Assembly (NCBI RefSeq): GCF_030384665.1
Contig: NC_083674.1
Span: 1,302,001-1,366,000 of the forward strand
DNA length: 64,000 nt
DNA from: Lodderomyces elongisporus
Taxonomy: Eukaryota > Ascomycota > Pichiomycetes > Serinales > Debaryomycetaceae
Reading direction: 5' to 3'
Of the stretch, positions 9,128 through 20,574 are shown one piece after another (position 1 is the first letter of the stretch; each line of letters opens with the position of its first letter). Under the pieces are notes generated by a model, which was given only the letters and a program-made list of their open reading frames with translations, made no database searches and was not told where the DNA came from. A program made the position numbers and the translations under genes.

Positions 9128-12100
9128 ATGTATATACCACCTATTGTCCGTATTGCTCGAGCCGAATTGGCCAATGGCGCATTCGGAGCAATCACACGGA
9201 ATATCACCCTTGCGCCCGTTGGGACCAAAAGAAGGCTCTTGCATCTGTTGCTGAACAATTCCGCAATATTTCTGAACACAAGGTTTACACACAACAATAA
9301 TTTTTCAACTTCGCAATTTTCAACTTCCTATATAAATAAACCTACGCCGCCACCCCCTATTCATTCCACTTTTAATTACAAGAACACTATTACACACACT
9401 CGTAATTTATCAATTCAATTACACCAAAACACTATTATTAATACAACAACAACCACAACAACAACAAGTACTATTGCTACTACACCATTTCGCTCTTCTT
9501 CTTCTTCTTCTTCTTCTTCTTTTTTAACCACCACTAGATATACTCAAAGAAATTGCTCCATGTGCTCACATTTAAGATTAGCTGAAGGCAGCGGCGCCTC
9601 CTCACAAGTTGCTCCGCTGGATAGAGAGGTTTTACCAACAAATGTTAAACCATTACACTATGATATCACTTTGGAACCAAACTTTGAAACTTTTAAATTT
9701 GATGGCCATGAGACAATTGAGTTTCATGTGAATGAGAGAACCGATTATATCACTTTAAACTCATTGGAGATTGAGATCCAAGAGGCAAAACTCGACGACG
9801 TTTCAATAACAGATATTTCATTCAACACTGAGAAACAAACTGTGACTTTTAAACTACCAGACCATTTGAGAGAGGGTACAAAGGCTGAATTGCATTTGAA
9901 ATTCACTGGTGAATTAAACGACAAGATGGCAGGTTTCTACAGATCATCATACCAAGAAGATGGAAAGACTAAATACTTGGCCACGACTCAAATGGAGCCA
10001 ACCGATTGTCGTCGAGCATTTCCTTCATACGATGAACCATCCGCAAAGGCTAAATTTACAATCAGGTTGATTGCCGACAAAAGCTTAGTTTGTTTATCTA
10101 ACATGGATGAGAAACTGACAGATTTGTTGGATGGAAACAAAAAGAGAGTTACCTTCAACACTACCCCGGTTATGTCTACCTACTTGGTTGCATTCATTGT
10201 AGGAGACTTGAAGTATGTGGAAAACAACAGCTACAGAGTTCCAATCAAAGTGTACGCTACACCAGGTTCTGAACATCTTGGCCAATACTCCGCTGACATT
10301 GCCGCAAAAACGTTGGCATTCTTTGACAAGAAATTCGACATTCCATACCCATTGCCCAAATGTGATATGGTTGCAATCCACGATTTCTCGGCTGGTGCAA
10401 TGGAAAATTTTGGTTTAATCACATACAGAACTGTGGACTTGTTACTCGACCCTGAAAATACCAATGTCAATACCAAACAAAGAGTCACCGAAGTTGTTAT
10501 GCACGAGTTAGCGCATCAATGGTTTGGTAACTTGGTGACCATGGACTTTTGGGATGGTTTGTGGTTGAACGAGGGTTTTGCTACTTGGATGTCTTGGTAT
10601 GCATGCGATTCTTTGTATCCAGATTGGAAAGTTTGGGAATCGTATGTTTCTGACTCTTTGCAACATGCTTTGACATTGGATGCATTGAGAGTCTCTCATC
10701 CAATTGAAGTTCCAGTGAAGAAAGCTGATGAGATTAACCAAATTTTTGACGCAATTTCATATTCCAAGGGTTCATCATTGTTGAAGATGATCTCAAGGTG
10801 GTTAGGTGAAGATGTTTTTATAAAGGGTGTTTCAAACTACTTGAAGAAACACAAATGGGGTAACACCAGAACATCTGATTTGTGGGAGGCATTGAGTGAA
10901 GTTTCTGGTAAAGATGTGGTTAAAGTGATGGACATCTGGACTAAAAACATTGGTTTCCCAATTATCAAAGTTGAAGAATCTGGTAACGGAGAAATTAAAG
11001 TATCCCAAAACAGATTCTTGGCTACAGGGGATGTCAAGCCCGAAGAAGACAAGGTTTTGTATCCAGTATTTTTGGGATTGAAGACATCGGAAGGTATCGA
11101 CGAGTCCTTGGTAATGGATGGAAGAACCAAAACCATCAAGTTGCCAACTCAGGATGATTTTTTCAAGATCAATGGGGATCAAGCAGGTATCTACCGTACT
11201 GCATACGAGTCGTCAAGATGGACTAAGTTGGGTAAAGCAGGAGTTGATGGTAAACTCTCAGTTGAAGATAGAGTTGGATTAGTTGCAGATGCCGGATCAT
11301 TGGCTTCCTCGGGATTCATTGAAACATCCAGCTTGTTGGATTTGGTCAAGTCATGGTCCAAAGAATCAAACTATGTTGTTTGGGATGAGATCTTGACTAG
11401 AATTGGCTCCATAAAAGCAGCATTAATGTTTGAAGACGAAGCAACAAATGAGGCATTGAAAGCATTTACGCGTGACTTGATTGGAGGGAAGTTGAGCGAG
11501 ATTGGCTGGGAATTTAAAGAGTCTGATTCGTTTGCTGATCAACAATTGAAATCATCACTTTTTGCATCAGCCGCCAACGCTGATGATCAAGAAGCCGTTG
11601 ATTACTGTAAACAAGCATTCCAAAAGTATGTTGTTGAAGGAGACAAAAAAGCCATCCATCCAAACTTGAGGGCTACAATCTTCAACATTAATGCTAAGCA
11701 TGGTGACGAAACAACATTTGAGCAGCTCTTTAAGATCTACAGGAACCCTCAATCAGTCGAGGAGAAAATTGCCGCATTACGTTCACTTGGTAGGTTTACT
11801 AAACCAGCAATTATGGACAAAGTTGCTGGTCTTTTGTTGCAAACTGATATAGTTAAGCAACAAGATATTTATATTCCCATGCAAGGTCTTAGAGCGCACA
11901 AAGAAGGTGTTGAAAAATTGTGGGAATGGTTAACAGTTAATTGGGACAAGGTGTATGAGTTATTACCTCCAGGTTTATCGATGCTCGGATCAGTTGTGAC
12001 TTTGGCCACTTCGGGTTTCACCAAGGAATCTCAAAAGAAGAAAGTTGAAGAATACTTTAGCAAAAAAGACACAAAGGGGTACAATCAAGGATTGGCACAA

Positions 12101-12196
12101 TCCTTGGACATCATTACTGCTAAAGGAAAATGGGCCGAGCGTGACTCAAGGTTGATTTTTGACTGGCTCTCAGCCAACGGATACTCAAGTAAATAA
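9128..12196 (+). CDS. APE2: M1-family zinc aminopeptidase Ape2
   Basis: Predicted 1022 residues from the ATG at 9128; an internal in-frame ATG at 9560 would give 878 residues. It is an M1 metallo-aminopeptidase that removes N-terminal residues from peptides. Exopeptidase motif GAMEN begins at residue 423, the zinc site HELAH at 459-463 with the third ligand Glu482 (WLNEGFATW), and the C-terminal helical domain (ERAP1_C-like) ends at SANGYSSK. Long stretches match yeast Ape2, e.g. VKKADEINQIFDAISYSKG, MSTYLVAFIV and PPGLSMLGSVVTL. The first 144 residues are not catalytic: an Arg-containing, acid-poor start followed by Thr/Ser/Asn-rich low complexity, suggesting a targeting leader. Yeast Ape2 has a comparable extension and the related Aap1 lacks one. 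Confidence 0.95.
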   Translation: MYIPPIVRIARAELANGAFGAITRNITLAPVGTKRRLLHLLLNNSAIFLNTRFTHNNNFSTSQFSTSYINKPTPPPPIHSTFNYKNTITHTRNLSIQLHQNTIINTTTTTTTTSTIATTPFRSSSSSSSSSFLTTTRYTQRNCSMCSHLRLAEGSGASSQVAPLDREVLPTNVKPLHYDITLEPNFETFKFDGHETIEFHVNERTDYITLNSLEIEIQEAKLDDVSITDISFNTEKQTVTFKLPDHLREGTKAELHLKFTGELNDKMAGFYRSSYQEDGKTKYLATTQMEPTDCRRAFPSYDEPSAKAKFTIRLIADKSLVCLSNMDEKLTDLLDGNKKRVTFNTTPVMSTYLVAFIVGDLKYVENNSYRVPIKVYATPGSEHLGQYSADIAAKTLAFFDKKFDIPYPLPKCDMVAIHDFSAGAMENFGLITYRTVDLLLDPENTNVNTKQRVTEVVMHELAHQWFGNLVTMDFWDGLWLNEGFATWMSWYACDSLYPDWKVWESYVSDSLQHALTLDALRVSHPIEVPVKKADEINQIFDAISYSKGSSLLKMISRWLGEDVFIKGVSNYLKKHKWGNTRTSDLWEALSEVSGKDVVKVMDIWTKNIGFPIIKVEESGNGEIKVSQNRFLATGDVKPEEDKVLYPVFLGLKTSEGIDESLVMDGRTKTIKLPTQDDFFKINGDQAGIYRTAYESSRWTKLGKAGVDGKLSVEDRVGLVADAGSLASSGFIETSSLLDLVKSWSKESNYVVWDEILTRIGSIKAALMFEDEATNEALKAFTRDLIGGKLSEIGWEFKESDSFADQQLKSSLFASAANADDQEAVDYCKQAFQKYVVEGDKKAIHPNLRATIFNINAKHGDETTFEQLFKIYRNPQSVEEKIAALRSLGRFTKPAIMDKVAGLLLQTDIVKQQDIYIPMQGLRAHKEGVEKLWEWLTVNWDKVYELLPPGLSMLGSVVTLATSGFTKESQKKKVEEYFSKKDTKGYNQGLAQSLDIITAKGKWAERDSRLIFDWLSANGYSSK

Positions 12197-12205
12197 GTAA
12201 TGAAG

Positions 12206-12230
12206 CCCCGGGGGGGGGGGGGGGGGGGGG
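12206..12230. repeat. C4-G21 homopolymer tract after APE2
   Basis: Four C followed by 21 uninterrupted G lie 10 bases after the APE2 stop, inside the probable 3-prime untranslated region. The 288-bp convergent spacer up to the next gene (12197-12484) otherwise holds only A/T-rich sequence. The run length may vary between strains or be an assembly estimate. Confidence 0.9.
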
Positions 12231-12484
12231 TTGAAAGAGAAAAGAGAGAAAGAGAAAACAAGCAAAAAAGAAATAAAAGATGATTGATCAAGTATACATT
12301 AATTTTTGTTTTTGTTTCTTTGGTTTTTTTTTTTCTCTTTTCTTTCTATGTATTGGTGTACAATATGTTATTTATAATGCTGCTCCATCAAGCGTATATA
12401 AAGTATCTTTGTTCACTTAATAAAATAATATGTACTTATAAATCGAAACAAAAAAAAGTAAAATAGAACATAGCGAGGATACTC

Positions 12485-14029
12485 TCATCTAATGGTTCTA
12501 TCCGGTTTTGGAACCATATTAAAAAATAACTGCATACCTGGTACAAGTGGGTTTGCCATGGCAATTGTGATATTCTCGCTTTCGGCACTTGAAACCAATC
12601 TAATGTCTCTTCCAGTAATCACTTGAACGAACTTGTTTGTGCCTTTGGGAAAATCGCTGATAGAAAGTACTTCTAAAACGTCATCTTTGATCAAGAACAA
12701 GTCATTGTTCCTGAAATATGCTGATTTTGCTTTAAAGTCAAAGATAAGAATTACATACCGGGACAATTTCCCATATTTGTTAATAAAAATTGCAAAATCA
12801 TCATAAACTAAAAGAAACTCCAGATTGTTGTTTAGCTTGAACATTCCCAACGGCATCACACGCGAAGAAAGTATTAGTTTCTTTATATTATCCACTACTG
12901 CGCTGGGCGTAGATGGAGTTAATGACAGCGCTGATTTTGTTGAAGAGTTTCTCGTAAATTGGCTCCTCTTGCTGCCATTGTTGTTGTTGTTGTTGTTGCT
13001 GTTGTTGGTGGTGTAGTTACCTCCATTTTCCAACTCCAACAGGGGTAAATCAGGTACCGAACGAGGTACCATTTTGTCTAAATCTAAAATCTCGAAACCT
13101 TTGTCAGTATGCACAGCAAAAGAGGAATTAAATATTGAAATACCATAGCATTCTGCCTCGATAAAGAATTTACGGTCATTCTTAAAGCGACTGAATACAC
13201 CATTGTTATCGGTTTCTGGTATTAATACTTTGAAGCTGGTCAGACTTCCTTTCCGCTTTGCCAAAAATAACATTGTTATGTTCTTATGCACCGCCATACT
13301 AAAAAATGATACGGAACTGTTGGACAAGGCAACTGCGCTTAGTTCGGTGGAGATTTCACTATAAACATTCAAAATCTGGTGGATCAAGTAGTACCTCAAC
13401 TGTTTGTCTGTGAGCACAACCACAATACCGGTGTTGGTATCGACATGGATCTTGGTAATGTCTGCACAATGAGCTATTCTCTTCCATCTCGATTTGGATT
13501 CGCAACAATAAAGTCCACTTGACAAGCCAACGAGGGTAAATCTCAAGTCTTTGTAAATGAACGAAAAACTGGCTCGAATAGAGCTGTGCACTAGCCTGCT
13601 TCTAGGAAGATTTCCATTCATCACATCGTCACCTATTCCGAGTTGCATGAGTTTCGAACGCGAGTCCTGACACATATCATACACTTGATCAAATGGAACG
13701 GAAATCGGAAGTTTTGGAGTCTTGTGATGAAACTCGTATGCAAAACATGTGGTTGATAATGGATGTGGAATGTATGCAGCAGAATTGAACAACCGCTTAC
13801 ACATATTGGTCTTTGCCATGGTCAAATAGCTTATCCAGTCATCCTTTTCACGTTCGGTTTTACATGAAAATGTAAATGAATGTTTGGGCTTCCCAGCATA
13901 TTGCAAACGAACTGCATACTGAATTGAATCGTCTTCATCAAGTTGAGCATTAGTTTGCGATTGCAGCAGTTGTTGTTGTTGTTGTTGTTGTTGCGATTGA
14001 TGCAGTTGATGCAGTTGATACAGCTGTGG

Positions 14030-14060
<31 letters not shown>

Positions 14061-17000
14061 AGTTGTTGCTGGATTGGAGTTCTAAAGCTTGATGTAGAAG
14101 CAAGCTTGATTGGGTACACTGTGGAACCTGCAACTTTTTGAGAAAACATCAAAAAGTCAATTGGAATAGGGTCTTCGCATATTTTGTACAAGATCCCTGA
14201 TATTTTCGGGTTCTTGACACGTTCGGTAATCAATAAATAGTTATCTAAAATGACTAGGTGGTTTATCTGCGTAGTTAGTTTAAGATCACTTTTACGCGTA
14301 AGGTCGCCACGACATATGAACTTCCTATTTGACGAATTCAAATTGAGGTTTATTTGCTTAACGCTAGATTTCCACAGTAACTGTGCTTTAATTTGTTCCA
14401 TTGCGTGGACATTATCAGCGGTTCTCTTAGAGTCGTTTATCTTAGATCCAAGGCCCTTTATCTCATCACTAGCTTGTTTCAACAAGAAATGCTCGGGCTC
14501 ATTTTCTTGGTATTTATTTCTAATATCGAGTAACTGCAACGGTATTTGTTGGTACCTTGAGTTGAAAGTGCTAATAAATAGTATAGCAATATTAACTTTA
14601 AGTTCTCGAACCCTTGGTAAAACACCAATTTTAGTATCAACAAATGCTTTTAGCTCTGCAATGCTTAACAAATCTTCAATCATAGGCATATTGTTCGTAT
14701 ACGTCATTAAATGTGACCTCACTTCTTTAGCCCAATCAATATAAATGTTGACAATTTCAATGATGCTCATGATGAATTTGCCTTCAGCAATAAGAATTTT
14801 CAAAAGAGGCTCAAAAAGCTTTCGCTGATGAATTTCCAAAATATTCCGTGCTGCTGGTAAGACTTCGCTTTGAAACTTTTTAACCTTGGAGTTGCTGGTA
14901 TACGTTTGCGCAGTTTTGATAAATGCGGGACACACAACTTCAACAAAACATTGAGCTCTTTGAATGAATGTTTGTTCGTACCTTAATAAGTCAAATATAA
15001 GTGATTGTCTCTTAATAAGTGTTGGATCAATTCCTTTTAGATCATCAATAGTTAACCGCCAATGCGAAGCCCAATCATTTGCTAAAACTATATCTTTGAT
15101 ATTCATATTGCGCATCTTTCTTTCCAAATTTTTCATCTTACTGAAATTGCAATAGCTCGCATAGCATAGGCTCTCTTCATCTTTGGAATGTGGGGTGGGT
15201 GAATAACATCCAGTAAGTTCTGGGAAAACACCGTTGACATATATATGTTCATTAAAAGCAACAATACTTCGATCACCCTTATCTGTTGCTGTGTGAAGCT
15301 CCATCACCTCAATGGCTTTTGCCTGCAAAAATGCATTGAACGCGGTCTGAGAGCTTCGTGTGATTATGTTTAGTGGTACATCACTACGGTGGAACGCCAA
15401 AAGTCGAACAATTGCCTTTGTCAAATCTGACCTTGATATCGTCAGCTCTGCAAGCCATATTTGTAATTTGCAGCACCATTTGAAGATTTGCGAAAGTGAC
15501 CATACCTGTGGACATGATGCAAAATGTGCTTCTTGCAAAGATGCTGAGTTAAATGGCAATTGTGGAAGATCAAGTGGTAGTGGTGGAAGCTCTTGTTTTT
15601 CCTTTGTCCTTGGGACAGTCAGTAAAGGTTTGTCAGGTAACGATGGGAGAGGAAAATCCTTTCGTTCAACCGACGTAGGTACCTTACTAGGTAATTCAGG
15701 TAGTATTGAGTAGTCAAAGTAGTCGGTCACTGGGGATTCATAATCTGCATTTGTGTAATTGTCCATATTATTATTTCCATCATTCTCATCGATGTAAAAT
15801 GGATTGTCCGAGACAACTCTATATTGCAGCTGTGGTGATCTGGGAAGGTTTGGTGACGGTGCGGCTGTATATTCATTTGTCATGCCGCTGTCATCGTTGT
15901 TAGTGTACTCATTATAGTCGCTGTAATAGTTGTAGTCATTGCGTTCATAATGGCCATCAAAGTACCCTTCTGCTTGCTGGTAGTTGCTTATTATTGAATT
16001 GTGTTTACTTTGAAACAATTTATCTGGCGATGGAGATCGGCTCTGACCGTTGGGTAAAATAGCAATATCGGGTTCGTTCGAAAAGGAATAGGTCGAATGC
16101 TTGTGTCTCGGAGTATAGTTCGACAATGGTGACGAGCTCATTGGTGATTCGGGGTCGTACTGCAGTGATGGACGCCGATTTTGAACATGAATTGTAGATT
16201 GAGAGCTTCGGTTACTTAAATTTGGAACATCGGTTAACTGAGGTGAAATGTTCTTAACCGAGTGATCAATTATAACTCGTGTTCGTTGTTGTGAAGGAGA
16301 ATCGACGTAGAACGAATAACCTTGTTCAATATCTTCTGCTAAGAGATCTTCAATTGGCTTTGTCGGATAAGGTAGATTTCGCTCTGGTGTGTGGATTTCG
16401 TGTGGTAGTTTTTGCTGTTGTGGCTGTTGTTGTTGTTGCTGCCGTTGCTGCCGTTGCTGCCGTTGCGTTGAATATGAAGTTGTATCAACGTTAGACAATC
16501 CCGACTGACTAGGAGATGATACTGCTCCGGGGCGTGAGATTTGCTGAAAGCTTCGTCGCAGTTGATATCGACTCCTTGGCAAAATACTAGTACTTGGGGT
16601 TTGCATAGAGTTCATACTGGGAGAAGCTTCAAGAAAAGTACTGTTTTTGTTGTGGTTGTTGTCGTCTTCGTTGTCGTCATCGATGTAAATGTTGTTCTCG
16701 TAATCTGATATGTCTCGTGGGCCCCTCGGTTTGGGTGAGTCCGCCAAGCTGAATGATTCATCAAACGAAGAATTAATATAGTTTGATTCTAGAGCAATCA
16801 GACCCATGTAATCCATTTGCGGCTGCTGCTGTTGCTGCTGTTGTTGTTGTTGTAAAGTTTGTACAGGTTGTTCGGAATACGATGCTCGTGTCATATGAAT
16901 CATTTGCAGTTTGGGTCTAGCTGGTATTTTGGTATTTGCCGAAGCAATAAAATCATTACTAATGTTATAGCTACTATCAAGACAACCCATATCCGTTGCT

Positions 17001-17311
17001 GTTTTTGTTTTTGTTGTTGTTGTTGTTGCTGCTGTTGCTGTTGCTGTTGGTGGTGGAGGTGGAGATGATGATGGTGGTGGAAGTGGCTTTGTCGGCTTTG
17101 GTGGCAGCAGCTCCGGTAGTGGTGGTGGTGGTGGCGGCTGTTGTTGTTGTTGTTGCTGCTGCTGCGGCAGTGGTGAAGGTGATGATAAACGTGAAGGCGA
17201 ATGCGGCAGTACAATTGCGCTTGATGTTATGGTTGAATTTACATTGAGGTTTAAGTCGATATCCAGTGGTGGTGGCTTTCTTCTAAGCATTTTTCGAGTG
17301 GAATTGGACAT
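12485..17311 (-). CDS. TUS1: Rho1 guanine-nucleotide exchange factor (DH-PH-CNH), Tus1-like
   Basis: Predicted 1608-residue exchange factor that would load GTP on Rho1 in the cell-wall integrity and polarity pathway. The ATG at 17309-17311 gives MSNSTRKMLRRK. Order: about 590 residues rich in Pro, Gln, Ser and Asn with several polyQ runs; a conserved pre-DH block (QVWSLSQIFKW..., about 600-720); DH domain about 766-960 (LIFDLLRYEQTFIQRAQ); PH domain about 985-1165 (GDLTRKSDL ... KTEREKDDWISYL); citron-homology (CNH) domain about 1210-1590. I see no DEP domain, which favours Tus1 over Rom1/Rom2, but the paralogue choice is inference. A Gln-rich insertion of roughly 50 residues sits inside the PH domain (DNA about 13965-14075). 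Confidence 0.88.
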
Positions 17312-18391
17312 GATAAATAATGTATTATATCAGTTTTGTTGTTTATATTAACAAAGCTTTCTTTGTCCTCTTTTCAAGAAACAATTCCTTTTTTTTAAAA
17401 AAAAGAAAAAAAGAAAAGAAAGAAAGTTACCAATGACCAAATCAAGCAGTATTGTAGATATTGGCTGCGACGAATGCCTATATATCCTCCCAAAACAAGA
17501 GCAATTGGTAAAACTTTGATACTTTTAATCTGGAGATTCTCTATGCCCAGAGGCTAGAATTGTTTTGATTTAATATTTTTTTTTTTGTTATTTGTTTTTT
17601 GTTTTTAACTAACAACCGATATTGTGGCTTTGTTAATAAACAAATTGGTCAGGGTCAGAGAGATTAGATCTGACGTGAAACAAAAAAAAAAAAAAGAATT
17701 AAATAATTTTTACAGACTTAATTATTTACATTTAAACGACGCTGATTCCAATCTAAGCAAGTTCAGCAATTGATCTTTTGATGTCTTTTCTTATTCACCC
17801 GCTTTTCCAGTCCATAACCAAGCTCCTCTAACTTCAAATTAACACCCACAAGCCAACGTCTATGATAATTATCAAGCACCCCAATTTCCATTTCTATAAA
17901 AGAGCAAGAAAACGAACTAGAAAAATATAAAGGAAAACTAGTGGTACTCTTGAAGGAGCTATAGATGTCTTGAGATGAGTATTATATCAACAAATGAGAA
18001 AGATAAAAGACAAAGGAAAAGATCCAATATAAGATTAAGCACATTGTAAGAACTATTCAGCGAATTCTATGTTTAATATTGACTTTTAAAGAAATTCCTA
18101 TTATAATTAACATGTTCTGTCGCTACCAAAATCTCCCTCTATTTCTTTTCTTTTCTTGCTTGGTTCTTTTTTTGGGTAATTTTTTTGCAGAATTGTTGTG
18201 TTTCCTTCGACAGATGTTTCTCCGCGCGCTGGAATTGCAGTATAACGCGTATTGAATTATCTTATTCTCTAGCCAACACCAAAGAACAACATCGAAACAA
18301 CATTGAACTACCTTTCAATAAAATATAGCTTTGTTTCGAGTTCTTATTTATTATTTTAGCTAATCAACTCATAATTTGTATTATTGAAGGA
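17312..18391. other. Divergent promoter region
   Basis: 1.08 kb between the divergently transcribed TUS1-like and HIF1-like genes, so it should contain both promoters. It has A/T homopolymers near 17390-17420, 17576-17590 and 17681-17696. No tRNA or supported open frame was seen. Confidence 0.6.
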
Positions 18392-19615
18392 ATGGCTGAC
18401 GAGACGCGTACAACATCATATAGTCCCGAGATAAGTAAGCTCATCTCAGAGGGATCTAAAGCTTACGCAGTAAAGAACTATGACCTAGCAGGTGAGAAAT
18501 ATGCTGAGGCTTGTGAGAAATATTCGGAGACACACGATGGTCAAGAGGATGGAGACTTGCTTTTGTTGTATGGAAAGGCATTGTTTCAGAGTGGAGTAAG
18601 TAAGTCTGGGATATTGGGCGGCGTGAAAACAAATGATGCCAACGCTGTTGTTGAGGGTGGTAAGGGCAAGGGCGAAAAGGAAGGAGAAGAGGATGCAGAG
18701 GCAGAAGAAGAAAATCAGGACAATTTTCAATTCTACGATGCGGAACCTGTTGAAGGAGAAGATGGGAAGACAGACGATGAAGATAAAGTAGACACCCAAG
18801 AAGGAAATGATGGAAATGAGGAGGAGGAAGAAGAAGAAGAACAAGAAGAACAAGAAGAACAAGAAGAAGAGGCAGAAGAGAGTGATTTTGAGATGGCATG
18901 GATGATTTTGGATGTGGCACGTGGTTTATTCGAAGGTCAGCTTGAAAAGTTGCAGAAACCAGAATTTCCTACACCATACCTTGCACAAAACTCCAACTTA
19001 AAGGATAATCAATATGTCACGATATTGACCAAATTGGCAGAGACGTTTGACTTATTGGGAGAAGTCTCGCTTGAGTCTGAGAATTTCCCGCAGGCAGCTC
19101 AAGATTTGCAAAAATCATTAGACATTAGATTACAATTGTATCCGACTCTGTCATCGCTAATTTCTGAGTCGCACTATAAGTTGGCATTGGCATTGGAGTT
19201 TTGCGTAAATGACGATGATCTGCGCAAACAAGCTGCGCAACACATTCAAATGGCTATCAAATCTTTGGAAGAGAGGGATGCAGTTGAAGAAGATCAGGAA
19301 AAGAAGAAAAATAACGCAGAGTTACTTGGAGAGCTTAAGGATAAGTACAAAGATTTGTTGCATGATCCACAAGAGGAGCAATTGAATATGCTTAAAGGAC
19401 TCTTAACTGGGTCGGGTGCTTTAGGAGCTTTGGGGGGTACAGCGGGAGTCGGTGCAGGTCCTATTACTAGTGAGAACACGAATGGTAATAGTGGTAGTAG
19501 CAGTAGCAGAAGCAGTAGTGGCAACTCAAATGTGAACAACTTAAATTCGCTAGTGAGGAAAAGAAAACCTTCTAAGGACAAGGAAGGCGATGTTAAGAAG
19601 CAAAAGAAAATATAA
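18392..19615 (+). CDS. HIF1: NASP/Hif1-type histone chaperone (SHNi-TPR)
   Basis: Predicted 407-residue nuclear chaperone of the Sim3/NASP/Hif1 family, which binds histones H3-H4 and works with the Hat1-Hat2 acetyltransferase. It starts at the ATG at 18392. An N-terminal TPR-like repeat (about residues 10-70, EISKLISEGSKAYAVKNYDLAGEKY) is interrupted by a long acidic stretch (about 90-165, very rich in Glu and Asp). Then come the SHNi-TPR repeats: FEMAWMILDVARGLFEGQL, LAETFDLLGEVSLESENFPQAAQDLQKSLDIR and SHYKLALALEF. The tail is Gly/Ser-rich and ends in a basic nuclear-localisation-like segment (RKRKPSKDKEGDVKKQKK). The acidic insert inside the TPR array is the family hallmark. Family is sure; the yeast symbol is by homology. 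Confidence 0.9.
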   Translation: MADETRTTSYSPEISKLISEGSKAYAVKNYDLAGEKYAEACEKYSETHDGQEDGDLLLLYGKALFQSGVSKSGILGGVKTNDANAVVEGGKGKGEKEGEEDAEAEEENQDNFQFYDAEPVEGEDGKTDDEDKVDTQEGNDGNEEEEEEEEQEEQEEQEEEAEESDFEMAWMILDVARGLFEGQLEKLQKPEFPTPYLAQNSNLKDNQYVTILTKLAETFDLLGEVSLESENFPQAAQDLQKSLDIRLQLYPTLSSLISESHYKLALALEFCVNDDDLRKQAAQHIQMAIKSLEERDAVEEDQEKKKNNAELLGELKDKYKDLLHDPQEEQLNMLKGLLTGSGALGALGGTAGVGAGPITSENTNGNSGSSSSRSSSGNSNVNNLNSLVRKRKPSKDKEGDVKKQKKI

Positions 19616-20574
19616 AATTAGTTGACAGAATAGTTAGTTAGTAATGGATTTACCAGTTTTCCTAGATATTGATACGTGCTTTGAACTCTTTCATTACCTG
19701 CAATACCAAAATGATATATCTAGGGGTATACTTGGTTGAATATACATTTGAGCAGTTAATTGTGTCCTCCAAAGTTGTAAAAGATATATATATTTATAAC
19801 GCCAAACTCAGCAATTAAAGAAAAAAAAAACAACAACATTCAATCACTATATGACGTCAAGAGATTCATTTTCAATAGCGATTTTCTTTGCAAAATGACG
19901 CGAAAAGAATAGAAAAACCGAAAACAACAAAAAAAAATAAGGTGAGAAGAAAACACAAGTTTGAATTCATTGATTTATACCACGGATGTATTTATCAAAG
20001 TAAGATAGTTTCAATCATCCAATACAATATATCCCGGTATACAATGTAAGAATCATTCTGTAGTGCGTATTGTATACTCCAATATGTTCCTAACAATATA
20101 TACATAGATATATTTATATATATGTGTATATATATACACACACACACACAAACATATATATACATATACATCTATATATATATTGTAGTATATGAATAAG
20201 AGTAACTGGGCTAGAAGTGAAGGCAAGCTGTTGGCTAGATTCTTTTCAAAATAATCACTTCCACTTCCATTAAAAGTTGCGACAAGCCTTAAACAAGGTT
20301 TGTCTTGCTTTGTCTACGGATGTTAAAATCCCATCCACCGAAAACACTGCACTTGTATGGCGTGTTAATAGCGAAGTACCTTATATCCTATTAATAAATT
20401 ATATCAGAGTTCATTTTTAATAATGACTACTATATGACTACTTCAGATGAAACCAATGTGTTTGACAAATGAAAAAAAAATAGTAAAAAAACAATAAAGA
20501 CTTTTTAGTAGAATACATTCAATCAAACATTTGTTGCGTATTGAAATTTTGGTTATTATTGCGGAATATCGAGG
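19616..20574. other. Intergenic, no gene seen
   Basis: 959 bases of AT-rich DNA with a (TA)n/(CA)n microsatellite block at about 20098-20190. No supported open frame or structured RNA recognised. Confidence 0.55.

Noticed and set aside
16900..17247. Leu/Val- and His/Gln-rich frames overlapping the TUS1-like N-terminus
   Set aside because: They are shadows of CAA/CAG and CCA repeats of the real gene in other frames.
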